A stretch of DNA of 64,000 nucleotides, from NCBI RefSeq assembly GCF_000632225.1, contig NZ_JFYV01000034.1:179456-243455 (forward strand). Direction: 5' to 3'. A program made the translations under genes and the position numbers. The notes below the pieces were generated by a model. It was not told where the DNA came from. It saw only the letters and a program-made list of their open reading frames with translations, and ran no database searches. The DNA comes from Sphingomonas sp. RIT328 (GTDB taxonomy: Bacteria > Pseudomonadota > Alphaproteobacteria > Sphingomonadales > Sphingomonadaceae). Positions within the stretch are counted from its first letter, which is position 1. Each line of letters starts with the position of its first letter. This document shows, in pieces, positions 1-8,243 of this stretch.

Positions 1-481
1 AATCGCCGGTATCGAGCGGGATCGGCGTGTCGGTGACGCGATCGAGCACGCGATAGAAAGCGGCGGCGGTCGCCTTCTTGAAGATCGTCTCGCCCTCGCG
101 CTTGCGGCGCACCGCATAGACGACGTCGGCCTGCTGCGCCGCCATCGTCGCGCGCATGTCGGCGAGCAGTTCGGGCGGGTCCTGCAGATCGGCGTCGATG
201 ATCAGGATCTGCTCGCCCGAACACAGATCGAGCCCGGCGGTCAGCGCCAGCTGATGGCCGTGGTTGCGCGACAGGTTGATCGCCACCAGCCGCGGATCGG
301 CGGCGCTGAGCCGCTGCATCACCGCCCAGCTGTCATCGCGACTGCCGTCGTTGATCAGCACGATCTCGTGATCGTCCCCCACCGCGGCCCGCGCCGCCGC
401 CGCGACGCGGGCGTGCAACAGCTCGAGGCAGGCCGCCTCGTTGTAGCACGGGATGACGACGGAGAGCGCGGGGCGATACAT
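1..481 (-). CDS. Family 2 glycosyltransferase, C-terminus cut by window edge
   Basis: Translating the minus strand from the ATG at 481 gives an N-terminal GT-A domain starting MYRPALSVVIPCYNEA, then INDGSRDDS and the metal/nucleotide-binding run IIDADLQDPPE, which is typical of polyprenyl-phosphate sugar transferases (DPM1/GtrB-like). Such enzymes transfer a sugar from a nucleotide sugar to undecaprenyl phosphate at the cytoplasmic membrane. About 160 codons are present. The C-terminal membrane helices expected of GtrB/ArnC types would lie outside the window, so the exact subfamily and substrate cannot be told. It is transcribed in the same direction as the pyruvate kinase gene 62 bases upstream, but no functional link is evident. 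Confidence 0.85.
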   Translation of the reverse strand, partial: MYRPALSVVIPCYNEAACLELLHARVAAAARAAVGDDHEIVLINDGSRDDSWAVMQRLSAADPRLVAINLSRNHGHQLALTAGLDLCSGEQILIIDADLQDPPELLADMRATMAAQQADVVYAVRRKREGETIFKKATAAAFYRVLDRVTDTPIPLDTGD

Positions 482-543
482 GATGCGCCGGCTTTAGCGG
501 CTCGCGCGTCCGTCATCCACACGTAACATCGTGTGCCGCGCCG

Positions 544-1998
544 TCAGCTATAGTCGTTCAGCTCGTCGCCGATGATCCGCACCACATGCAGCACGTTGGT
601 CGACCCCGGCGTGCGGAACGGCACGCCCGCCATGACGATGACGCGGTCGCCGGCCTTGGCGATGCCGGTGCGCAGCGCCATCCGCTTGGCCTTGCCGACC
701 ATGTCCTCGAACGATTCGACGTCGCGGGTGTGCACCGCATGCGTGCCCCACAGCAGGCCGAGCCGGCGCGCCGTATCCTTGTTGGGGGTGAGCACGAGGA
801 TCGGCACCGACGGCCGCTCGCGCGCGATGCGGCGCGCGGTCGAGCCCGAGGTGGTGAAGCAGATGATCGCCGTCGCCGAGGTGGTCTTGGCGATCTGCTT
901 GGCCGCTTCCGACAGGGCGTCGGCGGTGGTCGGGTCGGGGCGCGTCACGGTGAAGTGGACGCGGTCGCCGTGCATCGGATCGCTCTCGACCGAGATGCCG
1001 ATCGAATTCATCATCGCCACCGATTCGACCGGCCAGGCGCCCGCCGCGCTTTCCGCCGACAGCATGATCGCATCGGCGCCGTCGTAGATGGCGGTGGCGA
1101 CGTCGGACACCTCGGCGCGGGTCGGCGACGGGCTCTGGATCATCGATTCGAGCATCTGCGTCGCCACCACCACCGGCCGGCCGAGCCGGCGCGAGGTCTC
1201 GACGATCCGCTTCTGCAACGGCGGCACGCTCTGCGGCGGCAGCTCGACGCCGAGATCGCCGCGCGCGACCATCACGCCGTCGCACATCTCGACGATTTCC
1301 TCGAGCCGGTCGATCGCCGCGGGCTTCTCGATCTTGGCGAGCAGCGCCGCCTTGCCCTGGATCAGCTTGCGCGCCTCGGCGAGATCCTCGGGCCGCTGCA
1401 CGAAGGACAAGGCGATCCAGTCGACGCCCTGTTCGACCGCGAAGGCGAGGTCGCTGCGGTCCTTCTCGGTCAGCGCCGCCATCGGCAGCACGACGTCGGG
1501 AACGTTGAGCCCCTTGTTGTTCGACAGCGGGCCGCCGACCTCGACCAGAGTCTCGATCCGGTCGGGGCCGTGATCGGTGACGCGCAGCACCAGCTTGCCG
1601 TCGTCGAGCAGCAGGCGCGCGCCCGGCTCGATCGCGGCGAAGATCTCCTTGTGCGGCAGCTCGACGCGCGTCGCATCGCCCGGCGTCGGATCGCGGTCGA
1701 GCACGAAGGTGCTGCCATGGTCGAGCACCACCTTGCCGCCCTCGAACTTGCCGACGCGCAGCTTGGGGCCCTGCAGATCGGCGAGGATCGTCGTCGGCCG
1801 CCGAAACTTGGTTTCGAGCGCGCGAATCGCCTCGATCACCGCGACCTTGGATTGCTGGTCGCCGTGGCTCATGTTGACGCGGAAGGCGTCCGCGCCGGCC
1901 TGGAACAGCGTCGCGATCATCTCGGGTGAGTTGCTCGCCGGACCGAGGGTGGCGAGCACGCGCACTTTCCGCGAACGGGGCGCAATGGCAATGGTCAT
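544..1998 (-). CDS. pyk: Pyruvate kinase
   Basis: The 484-residue product has normal family length and runs from KVRVLATLGPAS and FRVNMSHG (the catalytic TIM barrel entry) through the B-domain, the active-site stretch IALSFVQRPED, the lysine region AKIEKPAAID and the signature MVARGDLGVE, to a C-terminal allosteric domain containing ICFTTSGSTARRIARERP. It converts PEP and ADP to pyruvate and ATP in the cytoplasm. The ATG at 1998 follows an AGGAGCC ribosome site. The gene is divergent from the small DUF1244 gene, with a 74-base gap as the likely shared promoter region. The PEP carboxylase further along the window competes for the same substrate. Confidence 0.97.
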   Translation of the reverse strand: MTIAIAPRSRKVRVLATLGPASNSPEMIATLFQAGADAFRVNMSHGDQQSKVAVIEAIRALETKFRRPTTILADLQGPKLRVGKFEGGKVVLDHGSTFVLDRDPTPGDATRVELPHKEIFAAIEPGARLLLDDGKLVLRVTDHGPDRIETLVEVGGPLSNNKGLNVPDVVLPMAALTEKDRSDLAFAVEQGVDWIALSFVQRPEDLAEARKLIQGKAALLAKIEKPAAIDRLEEIVEMCDGVMVARGDLGVELPPQSVPPLQKRIVETSRRLGRPVVVATQMLESMIQSPSPTRAEVSDVATAIYDGADAIMLSAESAAGAWPVESVAMMNSIGISVESDPMHGDRVHFTVTRPDPTTADALSEAAKQIAKTTSATAIICFTTSGSTARRIARERPSVPILVLTPNKDTARRLGLLWGTHAVHTRDVESFEDMVGKAKRMALRTGIAKAGDRVIVMAGVPFRTPGSTNVLHVVRIIGDELNDYS

Positions 1999-2072
1999 CG
2001 AAAGGCTCCTGGGGAATGGCCGCGCCCCCCTCTAGTCCCTATCTATGGCCGATCAACGTTTGAAAGACCCGC

Positions 2073-2393
2073 ATGACCGACAAACTTGACGCGCTGCCCG
2101 ATGCGGTCGCCGCCGCGGCCTTCCGCCGGCTGGTCCGCCACCTGCGCCATCGTACCGACGCGCAGAACGTCGATCTGATGGGCCTGTCCGGATTCTGCCG
2201 CAACTGCCTGTCCGACTGGATCGAGGAAGCGGGCGATCTGCCCAAGGCCGAGGCGCGCGAGACGGTCTACGGCATGCCGCAGGCAGAGTGGAAGGCGCGC
2301 TACCAGACCGAGGCGACGCCCGAACAGCTCGCGCGCATGGCGGACAGCGTAGCGCGCAACGCCCCCGCCACCGAAGCCGCCGCACGGGGTTGA
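2073..2393 (+). CDS. DUF1244 family small protein
   Basis: This 106-residue protein matches the DUF1244 family, which is common in proteobacteria. The family hallmarks are the run HLRHRTDAQNVDLMGL followed by GFCRNCLSDW, with a CxxC pair that might bind metal or form a disulphide. No signal peptide or membrane segment is present, so it should be cytoplasmic. No function is established for the family. The C-terminus is alanine- and glutamate-rich and probably disordered. It precedes gapR on the same strand with a gap of about 100 bases. Confidence 0.85.
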   Translation: MTDKLDALPDAVAAAAFRRLVRHLRHRTDAQNVDLMGLSGFCRNCLSDWIEEAGDLPKAEARETVYGMPQAEWKARYQTEATPEQLARMADSVARNAPATEAAARG

Positions 2394-2499
2394 GCCCGGC
2401 GGACGAACCGCCTAGACGCCCGCCCCTACCGGCACGCGGCCGGTATCCTTTTTGGCGAATCATACAAGGACCGCAGGGCGCCTGCGGCGGGGTGGGACA

Positions 2500-2766
2500 A
2501 TGGCGGAAGAACGGCAAGACGGCATGGGCGGCGGCCAGGTCGCGGCGGACGAGCTGCGCCTGCTGATCGAGCGCGCGGAACGGCTCGAGGAAGAGAAGAA
2601 GGGCATCTCGGACGACATCAAGGACGTGATGGCCGAGGCCAAGGGCCGTGGCTACGACCCCAAGGCGATCCGCAAGATCCTCTCCATCCGCAAGAAGAAG
2701 AAGGAAGAGTATCAGGAAGAGGAAGCCATCCTCGAAGTCTATATGCAGGCGCTCGGCATGATCTGA
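2500..2766 (+). CDS. gapR: GapR-type nucleoid-associated protein (DUF2312)
   Basis: The product is 88 residues when started at the ATG at 2500; an upstream extension to 2452 reads into arginine-rich non-family sequence. It shows the DUF2312/GapR pattern: a charged helix LRLLIERAERLEEEKKGI, then DDIKDVMAEAKGRGYDPKAIRKIL, a lysine cluster RKKKKEEY and a C-terminal EEEAILEVYMQALG. In Caulobacter, GapR binds over-twisted AT-rich DNA ahead of moving polymerases and stimulates topoisomerases. The coiled-coil helices and lysine patch seen here fit that fold. It is a cytoplasmic DNA-binding protein and probably important for growth. Confidence 0.93.
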   Translation: MAEERQDGMGGGQVAADELRLLIERAERLEEEKKGISDDIKDVMAEAKGRGYDPKAIRKILSIRKKKKEEYQEEEAILEVYMQALGMI

Positions 2767-2771
2767 TCGAC

Positions 2772-2800
2772 CGGGGCGGCCTGTGGTCCACGCCGCCCCG
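2772..2800 (+). terminator. GC-rich hairpin after gapR
   Basis: Arms CGGGGCGGC and GCCGCCCCG (9 bp, perfect) enclose an 11-base loop directly after the gapR stop codon. There is no T-run behind it, so it may slow or stop transcription only weakly, or protect the mRNA 3' end. Confidence 0.45.
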
Positions 2801-2906
2801 CCGGTGACATCGCCGCGATCGGATCCGTCGACGTCGCCGTGGTGCGACGTCGCGGCATCTAGGCCGTGTCCACAGTCTCGGGGGAGTCACCGCGCTTGCC
2901 AAATCC

Positions 2907-2999
2907 CCAGTATTCCCGCGCAGGCGGGAATCCAGTGGCCAAGCAGACCGACGGCTTCCGAAGAAGAAACACTAGGCTCCCGCCTCCGCGGGAGCACTG
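2907..2999 (+). repeat. 93-bp dispersed double-palindrome repeat, copy 1
   Basis: Two GC-rich palindromes (TTCCCGCGCAGGCGGGAA, then CTCCCGCCTCCGCGGGAG) are separated by about 50 bases and bounded by CCAGTA and GAGCACTG. Near-identical units lie at 25608-25701 (same strand) and 9775-9869 (opposite strand), and an IS-split relative ends at 13487. The surrounding gap (2767-3170) holds no gene; a further small palindrome is at 3016-3036. Confidence 0.85.
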
Positions 3000-3015
3000 A
3001 AAACATCACATCGTC

Positions 3016-3036
3016 ATGCCGGACCGGTTCCGGCAT
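3016..3036. repeat. Small palindrome ATGCCGGA/TCCGGCAT
   Basis: Perfect 8-bp arms surround a 5-base centre. It lies in the same gene-free gap as the 93-bp repeat. A related motif (GATGCCCGGCATGACG) is seen near 25776, next to another copy of that repeat, so the two may belong to one composite element. Confidence 0.6.
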
Positions 3037-3170
3037 CCACGGCTCCGCCGGAGCTTGCAGCCGTTGCTTTTGCGGCACTGTGACCCCGGAACACGTCAGG
3101 GGTAAGACTGCCCTCGACCAGGGCCGCTACCCGCCGGCGCGGCCGCAACGGGCCCTGGCCGCACCCGATC

Positions 3171-3842
3171 TCACCCCCGATCCAGCCGCCGTCCCAGTCC
3201 GACGAACACGTAGATCAGCGACGGCACCAGGATCGCCGAGAGCAGCACCTTGGCGATCATCTGGCCGAGCAGCAGCTCGCCGATCGGGAAGACGCCGGCG
3301 AAGGCGATCGTCACGAACAGCAAGGTGTCGACGATCTGGCTGAGCACGCTGGCGATACCGGCGCGCAGCCAGAGCAGCCCGCCGCCCTCGCGCCCCTTGA
3401 GCGCGGCGAAGATGGTGACGTTGAGCGTCTGCGAGATGCCATAGGCGACGATGCCGCCCAGCCAGATGCGCGGCGTGCCGCCCATCATCAGCGCAAAGGC
3501 GTCGCGCCGCGCCGGCTCCATGTCGGCGGCGGCGGGCACCGACAGCACGATCACCGACAGCAGGATCGAGACGATCAGCGGCACGAAGCCGATCTGCACC
3601 AGCCGCGTCGCGATGGTGCGGCCATGCAGCTCGGCGACCGCGCTCGACACGACGACGAGCAGCAGGAAGGCGAAGATCCCCGCCTCCACCGCGAGCGGCC
3701 CCAGCCCGACGAGCGGGCCGAGCGCCGACAGCGGCCCGAGCGCGACCTGTTTGTTGCCGAGCACGCCGGCGATGCAGACCATGCCGCCGTAGAAGATCGA
3801 AAAGGCGAAGAGCGAGCGGCTTACGCGAACCTGATTGTCCAT
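3171..3842 (-). CDS. yhhQ: Queuosine-precursor transporter (YhhQ/DUF165 family)
   Basis: The product is 223 residues from the ATG at 3842 (MDNQVRVSRSLF). About six hydrophobic segments are visible, and the family motifs are clear: VVSSAVAELHGR, GISQTLNVTIFAALKGR and SVLSQIVDTLLFVTIAF. YhhQ proteins import 7-cyano-7-deazaguanine or related precursors for queuosine tRNA modification across the inner membrane. An upstream in-frame extension to 4046 overlaps the PHA synthase leader and has no family similarity, so it was rejected. The gene is divergent from phaC, and the 97 bases between the two starts would hold both promoters. Confidence 0.9.
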   Translation of the reverse strand: MDNQVRVSRSLFAFSIFYGGMVCIAGVLGNKQVALGPLSALGPLVGLGPLAVEAGIFAFLLLVVVSSAVAELHGRTIATRLVQIGFVPLIVSILLSVIVLSVPAAADMEPARRDAFALMMGGTPRIWLGGIVAYGISQTLNVTIFAALKGREGGGLLWLRAGIASVLSQIVDTLLFVTIAFAGVFPIGELLLGQMIAKVLLSAILVPSLIYVFVGLGRRLDRG

Positions 3843-3939
3843 CGCCGCGACGCTAGCGGCTTTCGTCGGCGCTGCAAACCAATCGCCATTCCCACGGGCG
3901 CACGCGCCGGGTAGCATCGCGCGCAAAGCAGAGGATGCC

Positions 3940-5655
3940 ATGGCCGAACCCCATAACGATCCCGCCGGCGCGCCCGATCTGGCGACGTTGCAGCATTGGA
4001 CCTGGCTGCTCGGCCGCGCGCAGCAGATGATGATGGAACAGGGCATCGGCCTGCTCGGCGCGGGCGACGCATCGCCGCCGCTCGTCCGCCAGACGCAGGA
4101 TTACTGGCGCGATCACCTCGCCTTGTGGCAGCGCTTCGTCGATCCCGCCGCCGATCTGCCGCCGCCGCCGCAGTCGGAGGGCGATTCGCGCGACCGGCGC
4201 TTCAAGGCCGCGGCGTGGCGCGAGGACCCGTGGTTCGACTGGATCCGGCGCAGCTACAATCTGATCGCCGACCATCTGCTGCGCGGCGTCGACGCGCTCG
4301 ACGGCGTGCCCGAGGCGCAGCGCGAACAGCTCCGCTTCGCCGCGCGCGGGCTGATCGAGGCGATGAGCCCGTCCAACTTCCCGCTCACCCATCCCGAGGT
4401 GGTCGAGAAGACGATCGCCACCAAGGGGCAGAATCTGCTCGACGGCCTGCAGCATATGCTCGCCGACATCGCCAAGGGGCAGGTGACGCATACCGCCGAG
4501 GGCGCGTTCGAGGTCGGCCGCAATATCGCGACGACGCCGGGCAAGGTGATCAAGCGCACCCCGCTCTACGAGCTGATCCATTATGCCCCGACCACCGAGC
4601 GCGTGCTGGCGACACCGCTGGTGATCTTCCCGCCATGGATCAACCGCTTCTACATCCTCGATCTGTCGCCGGAGAAAAGCTTCATCCGCTGGGCGGTCGA
4701 CCAGGGCCTGTCGGTGTTCATGGTGTCGTGGAAATCCGCCGACGCCTCGATGAGCGACGTGGTGTGGGACGATTACGTCGGCGCGCAGATCGATGCGATC
4801 GACACGGTGCGCGCGACCCTCGACGTGCCGGCGGTGCATACGATCGGCTATTGCGTCGCGGGGACGACGCTCGCCGCGACGCTGGCGGTGCTCGCCGCGC
4901 GCGGGCGGGACGATGCGGTGGCGAGCGCGACCTTCTTTACCGCACAGGTGGACTTCACCGCCGCCGGCGAGTTGCGCCATTTCGTCACCGATGAGCAGCT
5001 CGCGCTGATCGGCAGCCTGTCGCCACAGGGCTTCCTCGACGGCCGCTACCTCGCCGCGACGTTCAACCTGTTGCGCGGGCGCGACCTGATCTGGAATTAC
5101 GTCACCAACAATTATCTGCTCGGCGCGGATTACGCGCCGTTCGACCTGCTCCACTGGAACGGCGACACCACCAACCTACCGGCGAAATGGCATTTGTCGT
5201 ATCTCACCGATCTCTATCGCGACAACCGCCTCGTCCAGCCGGGCGCGATGACGATGGCCGGCGAATCGATCGATCTCGGCCGGGTGACGACGCCCGCCTA
5301 TGTCCAGGCGGGGCGCGAGGATCATATCGCCCCGGCGGAGAGCGTCTGGCGGATCACCCATCATTTCCGCGGGCCGCTGCGCTTCGTGCTCGCCGGATCG
5401 GGGCATATCGCCGGCGTCGTCAATCCGCCTGCCGCGGGCAAATACCAATATTGGACGAACGATGCGGCGGTGACGACGCTCGAGGATTTCGTCGCCGGCG
5501 CGTCCGAGACCAAGGGCAGCTGGTGGCCCGACTGGCGCGGCTGGATCGAGTCGCGCGGCAGCGACACCGTCGCCGCCATCGGTGCGCGGCGCCCCGGCGA
5601 AGGCGCGCTGCCGGCGCTCGCCGACGCTCCGGGAGACTATGTCCGCGCGAGATAG
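3940..5655 (+). CDS. phaC: Class I poly(3-hydroxyalkanoate) synthase
   Basis: The 571-residue product fits class I PhaC, which polymerises hydroxyacyl-CoA into PHA at the granule surface. The lipase-like box GYCVAGT carries the expected nucleophile Cys305; Asp461 in AGREDHIAP and His489 in GSGHIAGV complete the triad. VIFPPWINRFYILDL and WKSADASMSDVVWDDY are standard family segments. The start was set at 3940 because that ATG begins a normal PhaC N-terminus; the open frame continues upstream to 3835 but would overlap the divergent yhhQ start. A phasin follows 90 bases later, giving the usual synthase-granule protein pairing. The reductase phaB lies 24 kb away; no phaA is in the window. Confidence 0.95.
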   Translation: MAEPHNDPAGAPDLATLQHWTWLLGRAQQMMMEQGIGLLGAGDASPPLVRQTQDYWRDHLALWQRFVDPAADLPPPPQSEGDSRDRRFKAAAWREDPWFDWIRRSYNLIADHLLRGVDALDGVPEAQREQLRFAARGLIEAMSPSNFPLTHPEVVEKTIATKGQNLLDGLQHMLADIAKGQVTHTAEGAFEVGRNIATTPGKVIKRTPLYELIHYAPTTERVLATPLVIFPPWINRFYILDLSPEKSFIRWAVDQGLSVFMVSWKSADASMSDVVWDDYVGAQIDAIDTVRATLDVPAVHTIGYCVAGTTLAATLAVLAARGRDDAVASATFFTAQVDFTAAGELRHFVTDEQLALIGSLSPQGFLDGRYLAATFNLLRGRDLIWNYVTNNYLLGADYAPFDLLHWNGDTTNLPAKWHLSYLTDLYRDNRLVQPGAMTMAGESIDLGRVTTPAYVQAGREDHIAPAESVWRITHHFRGPLRFVLAGSGHIAGVVNPPAAGKYQYWTNDAAVTTLEDFVAGASETKGSWWPDWRGWIESRGSDTVAAIGARRPGEGALPALADAPGDYVRAR

Positions 5656-5664
5656 CTCCATTCT

Positions 5665-5725
5665 TGCTGCACTGCACAAACCGCGTTGATCTCGACCCCG
5701 AAAGCGGCTATTGTGCAGTGCAGCA
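5665..5725. promoter_or_regulatory. 15-bp perfect inverted repeat, probable PhaR operators
   Basis: TGCTGCACTGCACAA (5665-5679) is exactly reversed as TTGTGCAGTGCAGCA (5711-5725), with a 31-base spacer. Each arm itself holds the near-palindrome TGCAGTGCA. TGC-rich sites of this kind upstream of phasin genes are bound by the PHA-responsive repressor PhaR in other alphaproteobacteria. The position between phaC and the phasin fits autoregulation of granule proteins; the binding protein is inferred. Confidence 0.6.
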
Positions 5726-5745
5726 TGAAAGCTGGAGAAGGCCTG

Positions 5746-6396
5746 ATGGACGATCGTTTGTCCAAGCCCGCCAAACGCGGGTCGAACCGCCCGCGCGTCG
5801 ACTCGCCGCCGCGTCCCCAGCGCTCCCGTGCCAAGCCGACCGGCATCCAGCCGGCTCCGGTGCCTGCCGCCGATGCGGTGACGGCGCCGCTCCCCGTCGC
5901 GCCCGCCCCCGTCGTGGATGCGGCCGCACCGATTGCCACACCCGCAGCGAAGGAAGTCATCATGGAAACGATCGAGAACGTCACCGCCACGACCCAGACC
6001 GCGTTCACCGACGCGACCGACCGCGCCAAGGGTGCGGTCGACAAGAGCCAGAAGCTGCTCCAGGACGCCACCGAGTTCGGCAAGGGCAATATCGAAGCGC
6101 TGGTCGAATCGTCGAAGATCGCGGCACGCGGCCTCGAGTCGCTCGGCCAGGACGCCGCCGCCTATGCCAAGAAGTCGTTCGAGGACGCGACCACGGTCGC
6201 CAAGACGCTGAGCAGCGTCAAGTCGCCGACCGAATTCTTCAAGCTCCATGCCGATTACGTACGCGCCTCGTTCGACGCGCTCGTCCAGCAGAGCTCGCAC
6301 AATACCGAGGCGGTGCTGAAGCTCGCCGGTGAGGTGGTGCAGCCGCTGTCGAACCGCGTCGCGCTCGCCGCCGAGAAGCTCAAGGTCGCGGCGTAA
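5746..6396 (+). CDS. Phasin, PHA granule surface protein
   Basis: The product is 216 residues. The first 65 or so are rich in Pro, Ala, Lys and Arg (possible DNA- or surface-binding tail, with a PAPVPA-like linker). The C-terminal 150 are the amphipathic helical phasin domain, with AFTDATDRAKGAVDKSQKLL, EFGKGNIEALVESSKIAARG and SPTEFFKLHADYVRASFDAL. It coats PHA granules and controls their size. The ATG at 5746 is preferred: GGAGAAGG lies just upstream, whereas the earlier ATG at 5725 begins at the last base of the operator palindrome. A terminator follows. Confidence 0.88.
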   Translation: MDDRLSKPAKRGSNRPRVDSPPRPQRSRAKPTGIQPAPVPAADAVTAPLPVAPAPVVDAAAPIATPAAKEVIMETIENVTATTQTAFTDATDRAKGAVDKSQKLLQDATEFGKGNIEALVESSKIAARGLESLGQDAAAYAKKSFEDATTVAKTLSSVKSPTEFFKLHADYVRASFDALVQQSSHNTEAVLKLAGEVVQPLSNRVALAAEKLKVAA

Positions 6397-6418
6397 CCCG
6401 CAGCCTTGCCTCGTTCGG

Positions 6419-6452
6419 GAAGGGCGGCCGCAGCGATGCGGTCGCCCTTTTC
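6419..6452 (+). terminator. Rho-independent terminator after phasin gene
   Basis: AAGGGCGGCCGC pairs with GCGGTCGCCCTT (12 bp with one G-T pair) around a 6-base loop and is followed by TTTTCC. It would end the phaC-phasin transcript before clpS. Confidence 0.8.
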
Positions 6453-6525
6453 CTTGCGTCAGGCCTTGCCCCCCGCCCCCGGCATGCCATATTTCCCCGA
6501 TCACATGACAGTTGAAGCGATCACC

Positions 6526-6849
6526 ATGGCGGAACGCCGCGACGATGGGTCGGACGAGGGCACCGGCCTCGCCACCAAGACGCGCACGCGGACCAAGCAG
6601 CCGACGCCCTATCGCGTGCTGATGCTGAACGACGACTACACGCCGATGGAGTTCGTCGTGCTCTGCCTGCAACGCTTCTTCCGCATGAACATGGAGGAGG
6701 CGACTCGGGTGATGCTCCATGTCCACCAGAAGGGCGTCGGCGTCTGCGGCGTCTTCTCCTACGAGGTGGCGGAGACCAAGGTCGGCCAGGTGATCGACTT
6801 CGCCCGCCAGAACCAGCACCCGCTCCAGTGCACGCTGGAGAAGGCGTAA
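6526..6849 (+). CDS. clpS: ClpS, adaptor for Clp protease and N-end rule substrates
   Basis: The product is 107 residues from the ATG at 6526, the normal ClpS length. Core motifs include PYRVLMLNDDYTPMEFVV (N-degron pocket with the NDDYTPM signature), VMLHVHQKGVGVCGVFSYEVAETKV and a C-terminal PLQCTLEKA. ClpS delivers proteins with destabilising N-terminal residues to ClpAP. An ATG at 6505 is also possible. In most genomes clpA is adjacent, but here a repeat-filled gap follows, so clpA must be elsewhere. Confidence 0.94.
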   Translation: MAERRDDGSDEGTGLATKTRTRTKQPTPYRVLMLNDDYTPMEFVVLCLQRFFRMNMEEATRVMLHVHQKGVGVCGVFSYEVAETKVGQVIDFARQNQHPLQCTLEKA

Positions 6850-6990
6850 CGCCGTAGCGGCCCGGGCGCCGAGGCGCTCGGCGATCTGTCGGACAGCGTC
6901 GGCGGCGCGCGGTGACGTCGCGCCTGCCGCGTCAGCGGTTCTTCCTGCAAATGGCAGAATGAACGACCGACATTACCACGGTCGGCCCAT

Positions 6991-7022
6991 CCTCGCGTCT
7001 TAGCGTCTTCGCGTCTTCGCGT
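6991..7022. repeat. Four tandem octamers, CTTCGCGT type
   Basis: CCTCGCGT, CTTAGCGT, CTTCGCGT and CTTCGCGT lie head to tail and are followed by GACC. The layout matches the tract at 7114-7142 apart from base substitutions within the octamer. Confidence 0.8.
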
Positions 7023-7113
7023 GACCAATCAACGCCCGGCTGACTCCGGCTCGGACCGGCTCATAGTCTCATCCTGGCGAAATGGGACGGAAGACAGCGC
7101 GCCGACCGCAACA

Positions 7114-7142
7114 CCTCCGCGCCTCCGCGCCTCCGCGTGAAC
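7114..7142. repeat. Three tandem CCTCCGCG octamers ending TGAAC
   Basis: Three exact CCTCCGCG copies are followed by TGAAC. Related CTCCGCGCCTCTGCGTGAAC and CGCAGAGG tracts occur at 16463-16600 and 31604-31623, so this is a dispersed family rather than a single microsatellite. Confidence 0.8.
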
Positions 7143-7329
7143 CAGATTGCTTGCCGGTCGAAGCGCCGCGCGTGAACGCGGGAAGCTGTCGGCGAGCGCC
7201 CGACCCCATACGTCTCCGGCAAGAGGGTTTGCGCGGAGGCGCGGAGGGACAGTGTCTACCGCGGCCCCTCGCCTCCCCATGACGTCGGGAAGAAAGGGCT
7301 CCGCCAAGCCGTCCCGTCTTCCGGCCCGC

Positions 7330-8094
7330 TTATCGCGCCGGCGGCAGCCAGCTGAGGTCCACCCCCGCCGCTCGGGCGGAGTCGCGTGCGGTGTGATGCG
7401 CCGTGCGCAGCAGCGCCGCTTCGTTGACGAAGGTCATCCGGCCGCCGTCGCGCGCGATCAGACCCTCGTCCTGCAACTGGCGCAGCATGCGGTTGACGTG
7501 CACCGCCGTGAGGCCGGTGGCGTCGCCGATCTCCTCCTGCGTCAGCCCGAGGTGGAAGCTGTCCCCGCCGGTCCCGTCGACGACGCGCAGACGGTTGCGG
7601 ATCTCGATCAGCAGCGCCGCGACGCGCGCCTTGGCGGAGGTGCGGCCGAGCCCGGCGAGGCGATCGGTCAACGCCACTCGCTCGATCTGATCGACCGCGA
7701 TCAGCAGCGCGGCGAGGCGCGGATGCTCGACCGCGAGGCTGCCGACCGCGGCGCGGTCGACCGAGGCGACGGCGCATTCGGTCAGCGCGATCACCGTCTC
7801 GGGCGACGTGCGATAGACCAGCCCCGCCATCGCGATCAGGTCGCCGCGGAACAGGAAGCGGACGATCTGACGGCTGCCGTCGGGCAGGATGACATAGCTC
7901 ATCATCGTGCCGCGGCGGACGACGAACAGTTCGGAGGCCTTGTCATGCTCGCGCAGCAGCACGACGCCGCGCCGCAGCGTCCGTTCACGCAGTTCGAGGC
8001 TGCCGAGCGCAGCCTTTTCCGAATCCGACAAATCGATCAATTCACCGAGACGCTCGGCAAGGCAACTTGTCGTCACGCCTTTGAAATCCCCCAA
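7330..8094 (-). CDS. Crp/Fnr family transcriptional regulator
   Basis: The 254-residue product has an N-terminal cyclic-nucleotide-binding-type beta roll (RRGVVLLREHDKASELFVVRRGTMMSY, then SRQIVRFLFRGDLIAMAGL). A dimerisation helix follows, and then a winged HTH containing LTQEEIGDATGLTAVHVNRMLRQL. The four-cysteine cluster of oxygen-sensing Fnr is absent; only one N-terminal Cys is seen, so an FeS cluster is unlikely. Many sphingomonad relatives carry many such paralogues of unknown ligand. It is divergent from murA, with 149 bases between the starts; whether it controls murA is unknown. Confidence 0.9.
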   Translation of the reverse strand: MGDFKGVTTSCLAERLGELIDLSDSEKAALGSLELRERTLRRGVVLLREHDKASELFVVRRGTMMSYVILPDGSRQIVRFLFRGDLIAMAGLVYRTSPETVIALTECAVASVDRAAVGSLAVEHPRLAALLIAVDQIERVALTDRLAGLGRTSAKARVAALLIEIRNRLRVVDGTGGDSFHLGLTQEEIGDATGLTAVHVNRMLRQLQDEGLIARDGGRMTFVNEAALLRTAHHTARDSARAAGVDLSWLPPAR

Positions 8095-8243
8095 TTATTT
8101 GCGCAGGACCTAGGTCGGGGCCAGGAACGGTGCATTAAAGCCGATCAACCGCTCGGGGATTAGTTGCACCGGCCCGACCGAGCCCGGCCATATCTGTGCC
8201 ACTGGCCGCTTGCGTCGGCGCGGCGGCGCGTTAGACGGCGGGG

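Larger units (their letters stand above)
6850..7329. other. Gene-free gap with two short tandem-repeat tracts
   Basis: No credible gene is seen on either strand in these 480 bases. The gap holds tandem octamer tracts at 6991-7022 and 7114-7137, and an inverted relative (GCGCGGAGGCGCGGAGG) near 7230. The translated frames here give repetitive Arg/Ala-rich sequence only. Confidence 0.7.

Noticed and set aside
2907..2999. Possible CRISPR array
   Set aside because: Repeat units are scattered kilobases apart, in both orientations and without regular spacers or cas genes.
2783..3343. 186-residue frame in the gap after gapR
   Set aside because: It reads through palindromic repeats and into the antisense of the yhhQ gene; composition is unlike a protein.
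7330..8094. Oxygen sensor Fnr
   Set aside because: The cysteine cluster needed for the 4Fe-4S centre is missing, so only the general Crp/Fnr label is kept.
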